Shown here in pieces: positions 1-8,393 of a DNA stretch of 64,000 nt (position 1 is its first letter; each line of letters starts with the position of its first letter). Below the pieces are notes generated by a model, which saw nothing but the letters and a program-made list of their open reading frames with translations, did not search any database and was not told where the DNA came from. Source of the stretch: Paenibacillus sp. LS1 (GTDB lineage Bacteria > Bacillota > Bacilli > Paenibacillales > Paenibacillaceae); NCBI RefSeq assembly GCF_026013365.1, contig NZ_JAPDOE010000011.1, positions 1-64,000 on the forward strand, written 5' to 3'. A program made the translations under genes and the position numbers.

Positions 1-50
1 GATATCGAGTGTGTCTTTTTTTATTTTTCCTAAATGCATATATAAACCTT

Positions 51-83
51 AACAGCCCGGTTATTCACTAGGCCGTTTTTTAT
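51..83 (+). terminator. Probable intrinsic terminator of a gene left of the window
   Basis: AACAGCC (51-57) can pair with GGCCGTT (71-77) with one mismatch, and a run of six T follows at once. It would end a plus-strand gene lying before this window. The stem is short, so this is a moderate call. Confidence 0.45.
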
Positions 84-158
84 TTCAATATTTATGAGTA
101 TGTTAATTACTTTAAATTGTTCAAATCTTCATCAGCCATTTAATTAAGCAGCATCTGT

Positions 159-713
159 CTATACTTGCATTTGGTTGCAAGCTTCCCCAAGGATTGTAAG
201 GGAGTTCTGCAAAGCATGGTGGGTATCCGAATCAATGATGACTCCTTGTTTGTTCATTTTCAAAGTAATGTGAGGAATGGTTAAGCAGCCCTCCTGTAGA
301 ACGTGTGCATTAATCATGTTTAGTGTCAGCAATAGGGGAGCATGAGCTTTGTCACCTCCCAGGGGGCTTGGGGAAGCAACGATTACAATGGTGGGTTTAT
401 TGAGCCAATCTCCAGAAGATACAATCCAATCTAATGCATTTTTTAAGGCTCCAGGAACTCCATTTCCATACTCTGGCGTGCAGATTAGAACTCCGTCCGA
501 ATGCTCCAATCGCTCTCTCCAATTCTGCACGGATACAGGGCCCTCCTCGATATCGAGGTCAGGGTTAAAATGCGGCAGATCATTTAATCCGTCATATACT
601 TCAAACTTAAGGTTAGTGTGAGCTAGCTTAATCATGGCGTGCATTAGTAACGTATTGGAGGACTGATTGCGCAGACTTCCGGAAATGGCAAGGATATTTA
701 ATTCTTTTTTCAT
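159..713 (-). CDS. NADPH-dependent FMN reductase family protein
   Basis: A 184-residue flavodoxin-fold protein of the NADPH-dependent FMN reductase (azoreductase/chromate reductase-like) family, expected to be cytosolic and to move electrons from NAD(P)H through FMN to quinones, azo dyes or similar acceptors. The N-terminal beta strand and phosphate loop read ISGSLRNQSSN. The second signature, TPEYGNGVPGALKNALDW at about residues 79-96, is the flavin-contact segment of this family. The length is typical. The ATG at 713 has only a weak purine-rich site (AGAGATG) upstream. It is divergent from the fabH gene. The physiological substrate cannot be read from sequence. Confidence 0.85.
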   Translation of the reverse strand: MKKELNILAISGSLRNQSSNTLLMHAMIKLAHTNLKFEVYDGLNDLPHFNPDLDIEEGPVSVQNWRERLEHSDGVLICTPEYGNGVPGALKNALDWIVSSGDWLNKPTIVIVASPSPLGGDKAHAPLLLTLNMINAHVLQEGCLTIPHITLKMNKQGVIIDSDTHHALQNSLTILGEACNQMQV

Positions 714-851
714 GGGTATAGATCATCTCTATTCTTTAGTGATTTTTCATTAAAAATGCATGCCATCGTTTGTATTGCTCTGGGTAATAGAATGAAGAGA
801 TCACTTTAAATAAACAACTAACGAAAGAATCATCATAAATATTTTATAAAA

Positions 852-884
852 TTAGTACCAAGTACTAAGACTTAGTGCTATAAT
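852..884 (+). promoter_or_regulatory. FapR-type operator overlapping the fabH promoter
   Basis: The perfect palindrome TTAGTAC-CAA-GTACTAA (852-868) closely fits the FapR operator consensus of Bacillus and Staphylococcus. It lies just upstream of a TATAAT -10 box (879-884), where bound repressor would block RNA polymerase. A second overlapping palindrome, ACTAAG-A-CTTAGT, covers 864-876. The gene behind it, fabH, is a classical FapR target, which supports the call. The -35 region is not well matched and is buried in the palindrome. Confidence 0.7.
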
Positions 885-913
885 GGTAAAAAACAAGTGA
901 GGTGACTACCGGT

Positions 914-1918
914 ATGAATCATCAATCAAAGGCAACCATCACGGCAATGGGGACGTATGTACCGGATCGAATATTAACGAATGCTGATTTGGAGAAGTTG
1001 GTCGAGACAAGTGACGAGTGGATTGTACAGCGTACAGGCATGAGAGAACGGCGAATTGCAGCTGAAGATCAGTTTGTATCTGACCTGGCTACGAAGGCTG
1101 TGGAAGATATGATACACCGTTACCAAGTAAGTGTAGATGATGTAGATATGATCCTTGTGGCTACAAGTACACCTGAATATGCTTTTCCAAGTACGGCATC
1201 CAGGGTACAGGCTAATCTTAAGATCCCACACACCGGCGTACTGGATTTAAATGCTGCATGTGCAGGTTTTACCTATGGGTTACAGCTAGCCGACAGTCTA
1301 GTCACCAGTGGAATGTACCGTAAAGTGCTGGTTATTGGAGCAGAGACATTATCTAAAATTACGGATTATACAGACCGCACGACTTGTGTACTGTTTGGTG
1401 ATGGAGCTGGGGCCTTCTTAGTGGAGAGATCAGCAGCTGCAGAAGGTGACTTTATGGCAGCTATATCAGGTACGCATGGAGAAGGCGGTGTACATCTCTA
1501 TAAGAGTGGCTTGTCTTCAGAGATGAATGGTGTGCCTTTACAGGGCGAAGGTTGTTTAGTTCAGAATGGCCGAGAGATCTATAAGTGGGCTGTACGGACG
1601 ATTCCAGAGCAATTGGATAAGCTTATAACAAAAGCTGAATTAAGCCCTGAGCAGATTGACTGGTTTGTCCCACACAGTGCTAACATGAGAATGATTGAGG
1701 CTGTTTGCGAACGTGGACCGGTTCCCTTGGAACGTTCTTTAACCAGTGTTGAGTATCGTGGGAACACATCTGCCGCTTCCATTCCGCTGGCGCTACAGAT
1801 TGCAGTGGATGAAGGGAAGTTGAAAGAAGGACAGAGCGTAGCTCTCTTTGGCTTTGGCGGTGGTCTGACGTATGCGGGTTTGGTGCTTAAATGGGGCGTA
1901 CCGGACAGGGTTGAGTAA
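914..1918 (+). CDS. fabH: Beta-ketoacyl-ACP synthase III
   Basis: A 334-residue condensing enzyme of the FabH family, which joins acetyl- or branched acyl-CoA to malonyl-ACP to start type II fatty acid synthesis in the cytosol. The catalytic triad is visible: Cys in LNAACAGFTYG, His in WFVPHSANMRMI and Asn in YRGNTSAASIP. The family more often reads PHQAN around the histidine. The ATG at 914 is chosen over the GTG at 902 because AGTGAGGTGA (896-905) sits about 8 nt before it and overlaps the GTG. The gene stands alone rather than beside fabF, so it may be one of several FabH paralogues. The FapR-like operator in front suggests malonyl-CoA-responsive control. Confidence 0.9.
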   Translation: MNHQSKATITAMGTYVPDRILTNADLEKLVETSDEWIVQRTGMRERRIAAEDQFVSDLATKAVEDMIHRYQVSVDDVDMILVATSTPEYAFPSTASRVQANLKIPHTGVLDLNAACAGFTYGLQLADSLVTSGMYRKVLVIGAETLSKITDYTDRTTCVLFGDGAGAFLVERSAAAEGDFMAAISGTHGEGGVHLYKSGLSSEMNGVPLQGEGCLVQNGREIYKWAVRTIPEQLDKLITKAELSPEQIDWFVPHSANMRMIEAVCERGPVPLERSLTSVEYRGNTSAASIPLALQIAVDEGKLKEGQSVALFGFGGGLTYAGLVLKWGVPDRVE

Positions 1919-1965
1919 TAAATAACATGCGAATGTATGCAACACAAAGATAAATAGAGAAAATA

Positions 1966-2013
1966 AAAGAGACCACCCAAACTTCATGCAGTCATGAAGA
2001 GGGTGGTCTCTTT
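1966..2013. terminator. Strong bidirectional terminator between fabH and the amidase gene
   Basis: A 13-bp perfect stem, AAAGAGACCACCC (1966-1978) with GGGTGGTCTCTTT (2001-2013), encloses a further CTTCATG/CATGAAG stem. A and T runs flank it on both sides. It lies between convergent genes and should end both. Confidence 0.85.
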
Positions 2014-2097
2014 AGTGGGTTAACTCGTTTCAAAAAAAGTGATATGAATGCAACTATTTTTTTGTATTAACAGGAGTTGCTTAATCCCATAAACATT

Positions 2098-4032
2098 TTA
2101 CGGCGTAAGCTTAGGAGCTTGGCGGTGATGAGTTCCTTGTTCGTAGCTGTAAGCCAGCTTGATCAAGGTACCTTCATCAAAGGCACGACCCAGGAATTCG
2201 ATACCTACTGGCAATCCATCAGTTGTGAAACCGGCAGGTACAGTGATCGCCGGGAAGCCGGAGAATGGACTCAGACGGTTGTTACCACCAGATGTTTGAC
2301 CTTCGCCGATCACGCCAGCGGCCTGTGTAGATGTAGGATAGATGATGGCATCCAGGTTATTGTCTGCCATAACTTTCAGCAGGGACTCACGTGTAACTTG
2401 GGTACGTTTCAGGACGATGTCCTTGTATTCGGTAGTTTCCAACGTTTGGCGTGCATCCCGAGTCTTCATGGATTGCTCCTGAGATTTGTCGAACTCTCCG
2501 GAAGCGATGATCTCGGACAGACTGTGATATGGAGCATCTGCACCCAATGAGTCCAGATAGTCATTCAGTTGGAACTTGAATTCATATCCGCTGAGACTTG
2601 GGTATTTGTTGATCTCACTCAAGTTCGGGATGGAAATCGAAACTGCGGTAGCGCCCAGTGTCTTCAGTTCTTCTACAGCTGTGTTGATCACGTCAGCAAC
2701 GGCTTTTTCTTCAGCTTTGGTACTAGGGATGAGTTCTGTGGCCACACCGATGCGTGCACCTTTCAGTCCGTTTACATCCAAGAAGTCTGTATAGCTGGAA
2801 GGAATTTTTCCAACCGCGTAAGCTGTAGCGACATCCTTTTTATCATATCCGGCTGTAGCATCCAACATGATTGCAGCGTCACTAACCGTACGAGCCATAG
2901 GGCCACCTACATCCTGTGTCAAAGCCAATGGGATAATGCCTTCACGGCTGGACAGTCCGATGGTTGGGCGGATACCCACAAGGCTGTTAAAGCTGGATGG
3001 GATACGGATCGAACCGCCAGTGTCTGTACCCATGCCGGCTGCAGCAAAGTTAGATGCAATGGCTGCACCTGTTCCACCGCTTGAGCCACCTGGATAGTGG
3101 TCCAGGGCGTAAGGGTTCAGTGTTTGTCCACCCAATGAGCTGGATGTCGTGATGCCGAATGCAAATTCATGCAGGTTCGTTTTGCCCAAAATAATGGCGC
3201 CAGCTGCTTTGAGCTTCTTCACTTGTTCAGCATCATGCGCTGGAATGGAATCTTTCAGACAGATACAGCCTGCGGTTGTCGGCATGTCATTGGTATCAAA
3301 ATTGTCTTTCACCAGAATCGGAACGCCATGCAGAGGCCCGCGAGCACCTTGAGCTACACGTTCTTCATCCAATTGCTCCGCAATTTGGAGTGCATCCGGG
3401 TTCAGGGTTAATACGGCGTTAATGCTTACACCTTGATCATCGTATTTTTCAATGCGATCCAGATATTTCTGAACCAGCTCTTTAGATGTCAGTTTTCCTT
3501 GCGTCATTGCAGCCTGGAGATCCATGATGGTTGCTTCCTCCAGCACAAACGGTTTTATGTAGTTATAAATGCGATCTTTCAATATGGAGAGGTCATTCTC
3601 CGTAAGTACAGCGTTTGGAAGGAAGAGGGATTCTGTATAGCCTTTCATCAACCCCGCAGTGTTCAGTGCACCAACAGCACCTGCGAAAGTGGCTTCATCC
3701 GGGACATCCTTGAATGATTCGGAAGTCGAATCCAGCTTGAGCCATTGTTGCAAGGCGACCGCAGCATCTTTACGTTGAACGGTTGTGCCGGAGAGCTTGT
3801 CCATGGTAAAAGGGACACCTGCAAGTGTAGCCGCTTCTTCCATAGCCTGAACAAATGCTGCCGGAGTTGCTGGCGCTTTTCCTTTGGATACAGCTGCTAC
3901 TGTTGTTTTACTGGTAGGCGTTGCCGTTGCGGCTGATGCCGAAGGCACCGTTCCTCCCCATGTTGTGGCAACAACAGCTCCCGCCAGTAACAAAGCCCCA
4001 CTTTTTTTCAATACAGATCCATGATAAATCAT
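2098..4032 (-). CDS. Secreted amidase with an N-terminal SLH-like region
   Basis: A 644-residue amidase-signature (AS) family hydrolase that cleaves carboxamides; the exact substrate is unknown. A signal peptide spans residues 1-35 (KKSGALLLAGAVVATTW, then an SASA-type cleavage region). Residues about 85-165 resemble an S-layer homology repeat (FKDVPDEATFAGAVGAL, then GYTESLFLP), suggesting attachment to the cell wall. The AS domain follows, with its Ser-cisSer-Lys residues visible: Lys in GVPILVKDNFD, the Gly/Ser loop GGSSGGTGAAIA and the Ser in GTDTGGSIRIPSS. A GGAAGGGAG ribosome site precedes the ATG at 4032. Most AS enzymes are cytosolic and lack the front half, so the export signal and SLH-like part are the unusual points. 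Confidence 0.88.
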   Translation of the reverse strand: MIYHGSVLKKSGALLLAGAVVATTWGGTVPSASAATATPTSKTTVAAVSKGKAPATPAAFVQAMEEAATLAGVPFTMDKLSGTTVQRKDAAVALQQWLKLDSTSESFKDVPDEATFAGAVGALNTAGLMKGYTESLFLPNAVLTENDLSILKDRIYNYIKPFVLEEATIMDLQAAMTQGKLTSKELVQKYLDRIEKYDDQGVSINAVLTLNPDALQIAEQLDEERVAQGARGPLHGVPILVKDNFDTNDMPTTAGCICLKDSIPAHDAEQVKKLKAAGAIILGKTNLHEFAFGITTSSSLGGQTLNPYALDHYPGGSSGGTGAAIASNFAAAGMGTDTGGSIRIPSSFNSLVGIRPTIGLSSREGIIPLALTQDVGGPMARTVSDAAIMLDATAGYDKKDVATAYAVGKIPSSYTDFLDVNGLKGARIGVATELIPSTKAEEKAVADVINTAVEELKTLGATAVSISIPNLSEINKYPSLSGYEFKFQLNDYLDSLGADAPYHSLSEIIASGEFDKSQEQSMKTRDARQTLETTEYKDIVLKRTQVTRESLLKVMADNNLDAIIYPTSTQAAGVIGEGQTSGGNNRLSPFSGFPAITVPAGFTTDGLPVGIEFLGRAFDEGTLIKLAYSYEQGTHHRQAPKLTP

Positions 4033-4399
4033 GCATCCACGCTCCCTTCCTGTGTCTCATTGATGTGTGTAGCGATTCTGTTTCTATTCTTTTGACACAT
4101 TGTATAGTTATGTCAGGTAATCTTACAATGTTTATATTTATCCAAAAAAACGTATACATCAATACTTTACAGTATTAATACTTACTGATGCTTCTGATTC
4201 CGTGTACTCAGGAAAACTATCAAACGAGTTAATGTAATTAAAAGTGACATGAACACGACATATTGTTTAAACATGAGGTTACAGAATGCAAGTAGATTGG
4301 GAAAGGGAGAAGACAGAGCATACCTTTACCGTGAAATGATATAATGAAAAGATAGGAATAGAAGAGACATAAGGCATTACAGAGAGGAAGAGATATGAA
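4033..4399. other. Divergent promoter region between the amidase gene and topB
   Basis: There is no gene here. On the minus strand a possible promoter for the amidase reads TTGTAA (4128-4123), an 18-nt spacer, then TACAAT (4104-4099). On the plus strand an extended -10, TGATATAAT (4337-4345), stands about 55 bases before topB without a good -35. An AT-rich stretch with CAATAC/GTATTAATAC-like repeats (about 4158-4185) has no clear role. Confidence 0.35.
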
Positions 4400-6529
4400 G
4401 TGAAGACATTGGTACTCGCAGAAAAACCATCTGTAGCACGCGAAATAGCCAGAGTCATGGGTGCGCGTGATAAACATAAAAGTTATATGGAAGGCCCGAA
4501 ATATATCGTTACCTGGGCGCTTGGACATCTGGTTGGATTAGCTGAACCGGAGGATTACGACAAGAAGTATGCAACATGGAATCTGGAAGACCTACCCATT
4601 CTGCCAGAACGTACGAAGCTGAAGGTGCTTAAGGAAACCAACCATCAGTATAAAGCAGTGCAGCAGCTGATGAAGCGTCAGGATGTGGGCGAGTTGGTCA
4701 TTGCGACGGATGCAGCACGTGAGGGAGAATTGCTGGCCCGTTGGATCATGCAGATGGCGGGGTGGAAAAAAACTTTTAAACGTTTGTGGATTTCATCCCA
4801 GACAGATAAGGCGATCAAAGACGGTTTTGCATCGCTGAAACCAGGCAGTCAGTTCGACTCTCTCTATGAATCTGCACGTTGCCGGGCTGAAGCTGACTGG
4901 ATGATCGGACTTAACGTGACCCGTGCGCTAACTGTTCGTTTCAATGCACAGTTGTCAGCTGGACGGGTTCAAACTCCGACCTTGGGCATGATTATGGACA
5001 GAGAAAGTGAAATTAACGGATTCCGCTCTCAGGAGTATGAGACGTTAACGGCAGATTTGGGAGGTTTTCAGGCTGTGTGGCGGGCAACTGGGGGAGATTC
5101 ACGAATCTTTGATCCTCAGGAAACGCAGGAATTGAAGAAACGGGTAGACGGGCGCAAGGGAATGATTGCCCAAGTGAAGAAAAGCGAGAAGGTGGAGCCA
5201 CATCCACTGGCATATGACCTGACGGAACTTCAACGGGATGCCAACCGGAAATATGGTTTCTCTGCAAAGCAAACATCAAACGTCCTGCAGCGTCTGTATG
5301 AACAGCACAAGCTTGTGACGTATCCGCGTACAGACAGTCGATACCTGACTTCGGACATGACAGCAACGTTGAAAGAACGATTAGATAGTGTAGCCATTGG
5401 ACCTTATGCTTCTCTGGCACGACCTTTGCTGCGCAAGAATCTGAATATCACCAAACGTATTGTGGACGACAGCAAAGTGACCGATCACCATGCAATTATC
5501 CCTACGGAACAGACGGTGCTTCTGAATCAATTGAATCCAGAGGAACGCAAATTGTACGATCTGATCGTACGTCGTTATATCAGCCTGTTCTATCCGGCAG
5601 CGAAGTACGATTCGGTTGCGATCACGGTTCAGGTGGGTAACGACTCCTTCCATGTCAAAGGTACAACGGTGAAAGAAAGTGGATGGCGTGAAGTATACGG
5701 CGGTGATTACAGCGATGATGACGATGACCGTGCTGACGATGCAGCAGACCATGAGCGTGCGCTTTTGCCTGATGTGCAGCAAGGACAGTCCGTGACGGTT
5801 CAGCGTTGCCATATTAAAAGTGGACGGACGATGCCGCCCAAACGGTATACCGAAGCCGCTTTGCTTTCCCAAATGGAGAAGCATGGACTCGGCACTCCGG
5901 CTACACGTGCGGATATTATCGAGAAGCTGGTCAGTTCCGATACAATAGATCGTCAAGGCAACAGCATGCACCCGACTGGCAAAGGGAAACAGTTGATTGA
6001 ACTGGCTGCTCCGCAGCTTCGTACACCGGATCTGACTGCCCGCTGGGAAGCTGAACTGGAACGCATCGCTCGTGGGCAAGGGAAACCGGGACCGTTTCTG
6101 GATAGTATCCGATCCATGGCGAAAGAGCTTGTGTCTACGGTAAAGGGCAGCAAAGCGGAGTATAAGCCGCATAATGTGTCGAATAGCCATTGCCCGGACT
6201 GTAATGCACGATTACTGGAGAAGAAGGGCAAGCGCGGTAAATTCCTTGTATGTCCTACCGAGGACTGCGGGTATCGTCGTTCGGCAGAGAAGAGACTGTC
6301 CAATCGACGTTGTGCACAGTGCCACAAAAAGATGGAAATCAAAGAAGGTAAGGCGGGACTATACGTGCAGTGTCTTCCTTGTGGTATTACAGAGACATTG
6401 GATAAGGACAAACAGCATGTGAACAAACGCGATCAGCAAAAATTGGTGAAACAGTATGCGAAGCAAGAATCGATTGGCTCCAATCTGGGGGATCTGTTGA
6501 AGGCGGCTATGGAGAAAAAAGGGCAGTAA
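4400..6529 (+). CDS. topB: DNA topoisomerase III
   Basis: A 709-residue type IA topoisomerase that cuts and passes single DNA strands, decatenating replication and recombination intermediates. The Toprim domain opens with LVLAEKPSVAREIARVMG and carries the acidic motif ATDAAREGELLARW near residue 100. The catalytic tyrosine lies in LVTYPRTDSRYL, at about residue 308. A short acidic insert (DDDDDRADDAADH) sits near residue 440. The C-terminus has two cysteine clusters (HCPDCN...CPTEDCGY and CAQCHKK...CLPCG), likely zinc-binding. The GTG at 4400 is used: AGGAAGAG lies about 8 nt upstream, while the ATG at 4395 is out of frame and stops at once. Confidence 0.95.
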   Translation: MKTLVLAEKPSVAREIARVMGARDKHKSYMEGPKYIVTWALGHLVGLAEPEDYDKKYATWNLEDLPILPERTKLKVLKETNHQYKAVQQLMKRQDVGELVIATDAAREGELLARWIMQMAGWKKTFKRLWISSQTDKAIKDGFASLKPGSQFDSLYESARCRAEADWMIGLNVTRALTVRFNAQLSAGRVQTPTLGMIMDRESEINGFRSQEYETLTADLGGFQAVWRATGGDSRIFDPQETQELKKRVDGRKGMIAQVKKSEKVEPHPLAYDLTELQRDANRKYGFSAKQTSNVLQRLYEQHKLVTYPRTDSRYLTSDMTATLKERLDSVAIGPYASLARPLLRKNLNITKRIVDDSKVTDHHAIIPTEQTVLLNQLNPEERKLYDLIVRRYISLFYPAAKYDSVAITVQVGNDSFHVKGTTVKESGWREVYGGDYSDDDDDRADDAADHERALLPDVQQGQSVTVQRCHIKSGRTMPPKRYTEAALLSQMEKHGLGTPATRADIIEKLVSSDTIDRQGNSMHPTGKGKQLIELAAPQLRTPDLTARWEAELERIARGQGKPGPFLDSIRSMAKELVSTVKGSKAEYKPHNVSNSHCPDCNARLLEKKGKRGKFLVCPTEDCGYRRSAEKRLSNRRCAQCHKKMEIKEGKAGLYVQCLPCGITETLDKDKQHVNKRDQQKLVKQYAKQESIGSNLGDLLKAAMEKKGQ

Positions 6530-6693
6530 CACGCTTGAGGTAGTTGAGATCGTGCCTCGTGCGGTACGAGCCATGCGAATGATGTACTCATTTACTCCAA
6601 AGGGACTGATTATAACTTTTCTCTACTCATCTATGTGAAGTCGTATAAGATCCTTCGTTTTCAGGCAACGTAAGCCCAGGAGGTGATACCTAT

Positions 6694-6831
6694 ATGCCGC
6701 ATAACAAACCAGAGAAAATCCATAATCAGCAAAACAAAGACAGTATTCGGGAAGAGAGTATCGCTGTGCGTCCGGACAAAGCAGCCAAAAGAGCGCCAAG
6801 CCTAAATGGTATTCCAAAACAGGAGTCTTAG
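6694..6831 (+). CDS. Small hydrophilic protein, unknown function
   Basis: A 45-codon reading frame starting MPHNKPEKIHNQQ and ending GIPKQES. It is preceded by a perfect ribosome site, AGGAGGTGAT (6679-6688), six bases before the ATG; this is the main reason to believe it is translated. The product is very polar, rich in Lys, Glu, Asn and Gln, with no membrane segment or cysteine. Its size and composition are like those of small acid-soluble spore proteins, but I cannot match it to a named family, so that is only a suggestion. It lies between topB and the DUF1294 gene on the same strand. Confidence 0.6.
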   Translation: MPHNKPEKIHNQQNKDSIREESIAVRPDKAAKRAPSLNGIPKQES

Positions 6832-6958
6832 AGTCAGAGTAAAGTTAGCTTTCTTACACAAACTTACGGTTCCCTACCTGGTGCGTTGAACATGTCTCTA
6901 ATGAGGATTATAATGGAGGCAGGGAGATGTCCCGGGACAGGGGGATCGCTAGAATTAT

Positions 6959-7222
6959 ATGCAAACCGGACTTATATTGTGGTTTTTATTTATTAATGTA
7001 GTTGGTTATCTGGTGATGTCGGATGATAAGAGGCGTGCACAGCAGCGTCGTGACCGTACACCCGAACGGACGTTATTTTTGCTTGCGTTTATTGGTGGTG
7101 CTTTGGGAGTCTGGATCGCGATGTATCGGAAAAGGCATAAAACCAAACATCCCAGCTTCACCATTGGCATTCCATTATTGTTGTTCCTGAATGCTGTAAT
7201 CTATGGTTACTTTATTCAATGA
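6959..7222 (+). CDS. DUF1294 (YsdA-like) small membrane protein
   Basis: An 87-residue protein with a hydrophobic N-terminal helix (residues 5-21), a conserved polar loop and two further hydrophobic helices. The loop carries the DUF1294 pattern: DDKRRAQQRRDRTPERTL, then FIGGALGVWIAMY and RHKTKHPSF. The family is widespread and its function is unknown. No strong ribosome site is seen at the ATG: GGGGGAT lies 12 bases upstream. An internal start at MSDDKRR would remove the first helix and is less likely. Confidence 0.8.
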   Translation: MQTGLILWFLFINVVGYLVMSDDKRRAQQRRDRTPERTLFLLAFIGGALGVWIAMYRKRHKTKHPSFTIGIPLLLFLNAVIYGYFIQ

Positions 7223-7393
7223 ATTCATGTGAAATGGTAATCAGTAATTTGTCTGATATGTAAATTCATTCGTATAAATGGTTCATAGTGATTCCGGTAC
7301 GTTTAAGGAGTTATATGGTTCTGTTAGTTTATTGGATGTCAGACCGAAGCTTGCTTCGCGTGCTCTACATATAAAGGAAGGGACGGGATTCAC

Positions 7394-7828
7394 ATGTTAT
7401 TTTCCAAAATATTAGTGGCTTATGATGGTTCCAAAGCTTCAAATAAAGCACTCGATCGTGCGATTGAGTTAGCTAAAGTATCCCCGGATGCTGTATTGGA
7501 TGTCATTCATGCTTTTGATTTCCCGCGTGTATTCATCGGGGAGGGGTTGGCTCCACTGCCACCTTCACTTAATAATGACTACTATAATCTGGCGGTGCAG
7601 ACAACAGATGAAGCGAAAGAACGAATCCAGGCTGCTGGTGTAACGGCCAACGTGGACCTGATTCAAGGGGCGGCTGCGGAAGTGCTGCTTGATTTTGCCA
7701 AAGAAAATGATTCGGATATCATTATTATTGGTAGCCGCGGACTGGGTGGAATTCGGGAATTTGTCCTGGGTAGTGTCAGTCACAATGTGGTGCAGCATGC
7801 TCAGGTTCCAGTACTGATCGTAAAATAA
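7394..7828 (+). CDS. Universal stress protein (UspA family)
   Basis: A 144-residue single-domain UspA protein, cytosolic, usually a dimer and often ATP-binding. The N-terminus KILVAYDGSKASNKALD and the C-terminal nucleotide motif of the G-2x-G-9x-G(S/T) type, within IIGSRGLGGIREFVLGS, are intact, so this should be an ATP-binding member. A clear AAAGGAAGGG ribosome site precedes the ATG. It is transcribed alone and followed by its own terminator. It is probably induced by stress or growth arrest, as known for the family; no specific operator is visible. Confidence 0.9.
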   Translation: MLFSKILVAYDGSKASNKALDRAIELAKVSPDAVLDVIHAFDFPRVFIGEGLAPLPPSLNNDYYNLAVQTTDEAKERIQAAGVTANVDLIQGAAAEVLLDFAKENDSDIIIIGSRGLGGIREFVLGSVSHNVVQHAQVPVLIVK

Positions 7829-7859
7829 TGGATGAAGTGTGCATACACGAAAGAGCAGG

Positions 7860-7904
7860 AAGCCGGTTGTCTTCGAGAGATTGAAGAGGAGCCGGCTTTC
7901 TTTT
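7860..7904 (+). terminator. Terminator after the universal stress gene
   Basis: AAGCCGG (7860-7866) pairs with CCGGCTT (7892-7898), with an inner GTCTTC/GAAGAG stem, followed by TTCTTTT. It is placed 30 bases after the stop codon. Confidence 0.75.
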
Positions 7905-7946
7905 ATGGGATGAAATGGATGACTAAGCGAAATTAATGAAGCAATT

Positions 7947-7984
7947 CCCGAACATTATATTTGTCAATATGTTAAATGTTCGTC
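7947..7984. promoter_or_regulatory. PurR box pair upstream of the purine operon
   Basis: CGAACAT (7949-7955) and ATGTTCG (7976-7982) form a perfect inverted repeat 20 bases apart, inside CCCGAACATTAT and AATGTTCGTC. This matches the paired PurR boxes (core CCGAACWWT) of the Bacillus purine repressor, which acts when PRPP is low. The pair sits just upstream of the -35 box. Confidence 0.7.
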
Positions 7985-7990
7985 TTTAAG

Positions 7991-8020
7991 TTGACATTAG
8001 CTGTAGGGGATTGTTAGAAT
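7991..8020 (+). promoter_or_regulatory. Sigma-A promoter of the pur operon
   Basis: A consensus -35, TTGACA (7991-7996), is followed after 18 bases by TAGAAT (8015-8020), with TTAGAA as the 17-base alternative. Transcription would start near 8027, about 90 bases before the riboswitch aptamer. Confidence 0.7.
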
Positions 8021-8117
8021 GTTAGATGTGTCGATCAGGTAAGAATAAGGTCGAGTAGGAACGAATTGTGTAACAAGATATTACAAAACGAATGAAGATG
8101 GTTTGAATAGATATTTG

Positions 8118-8320
8118 CTCGTATAACGCCGGGAATAGGGCCCGGAAGTATCTACCCGGGAACCGTAAATTTCCGGACTACGAGGAGATACGGCTGAGAG
8201 TCGCATGCAACCAGATGCGGACAGCAAGCCCCCTTTTGGCATGCCCAAATGAGGGATACGTATTTCTTGGAGTCCGGTGTCCGGAGAAAATGTGATGTTT
8301 TCGCGGGTAGCGGATTTTTT
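8118..8320 (+). promoter_or_regulatory. Guanine riboswitch with expression platform, purE leader
   Basis: The purine aptamer spans 8118-8184: P1 is CTCGTA/TACGAG, followed by TATAA, the P2 arms GCCGGG/CCCGGA, AGTATCTACC, the P3 arms and GGACTACG. The base before TACGAG is C, which marks the guanine rather than the adenine type. Downstream, a terminator-like hairpin is followed by a T run (8315-8320). The aptamer strand CCGGACT (8173-8179) can pair with AGTCCGG (8271-8277), a possible antiterminator. Binding of guanine or hypoxanthine is expected to turn the operon off by early termination, as in Bacillus purE. The exact switching helices are inferred. Confidence 0.9.
8280..8320 (+). terminator. 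Candidate riboswitch-controlled terminator
   Basis: CCGGAGAAAA (8281-8290) can pair imperfectly with TTTTCGCGGG (8299-8308), and a T6 run follows at 8315-8320 after TAGCGGA. TCCG (8280-8283) may close with CGGA (8311-8314). The helix is imperfect, so only the position, between aptamer and purE, makes it convincing. Confidence 0.45.
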
Positions 8321-8393
8321 CATTTCACTCGTAAAATGAATTCCATATTACCAAGTGTAATCAAAAAAGCTCAGACGGGAGTTGGATGTATTC

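Noticed and set aside
6623..6817. A 64-codon minus-strand frame between topB and the DUF1294 gene
   Set aside because: It overlaps, antisense, the small frame with a perfect ribosome site at 6694, and has no ribosome site or protein-like composition itself.
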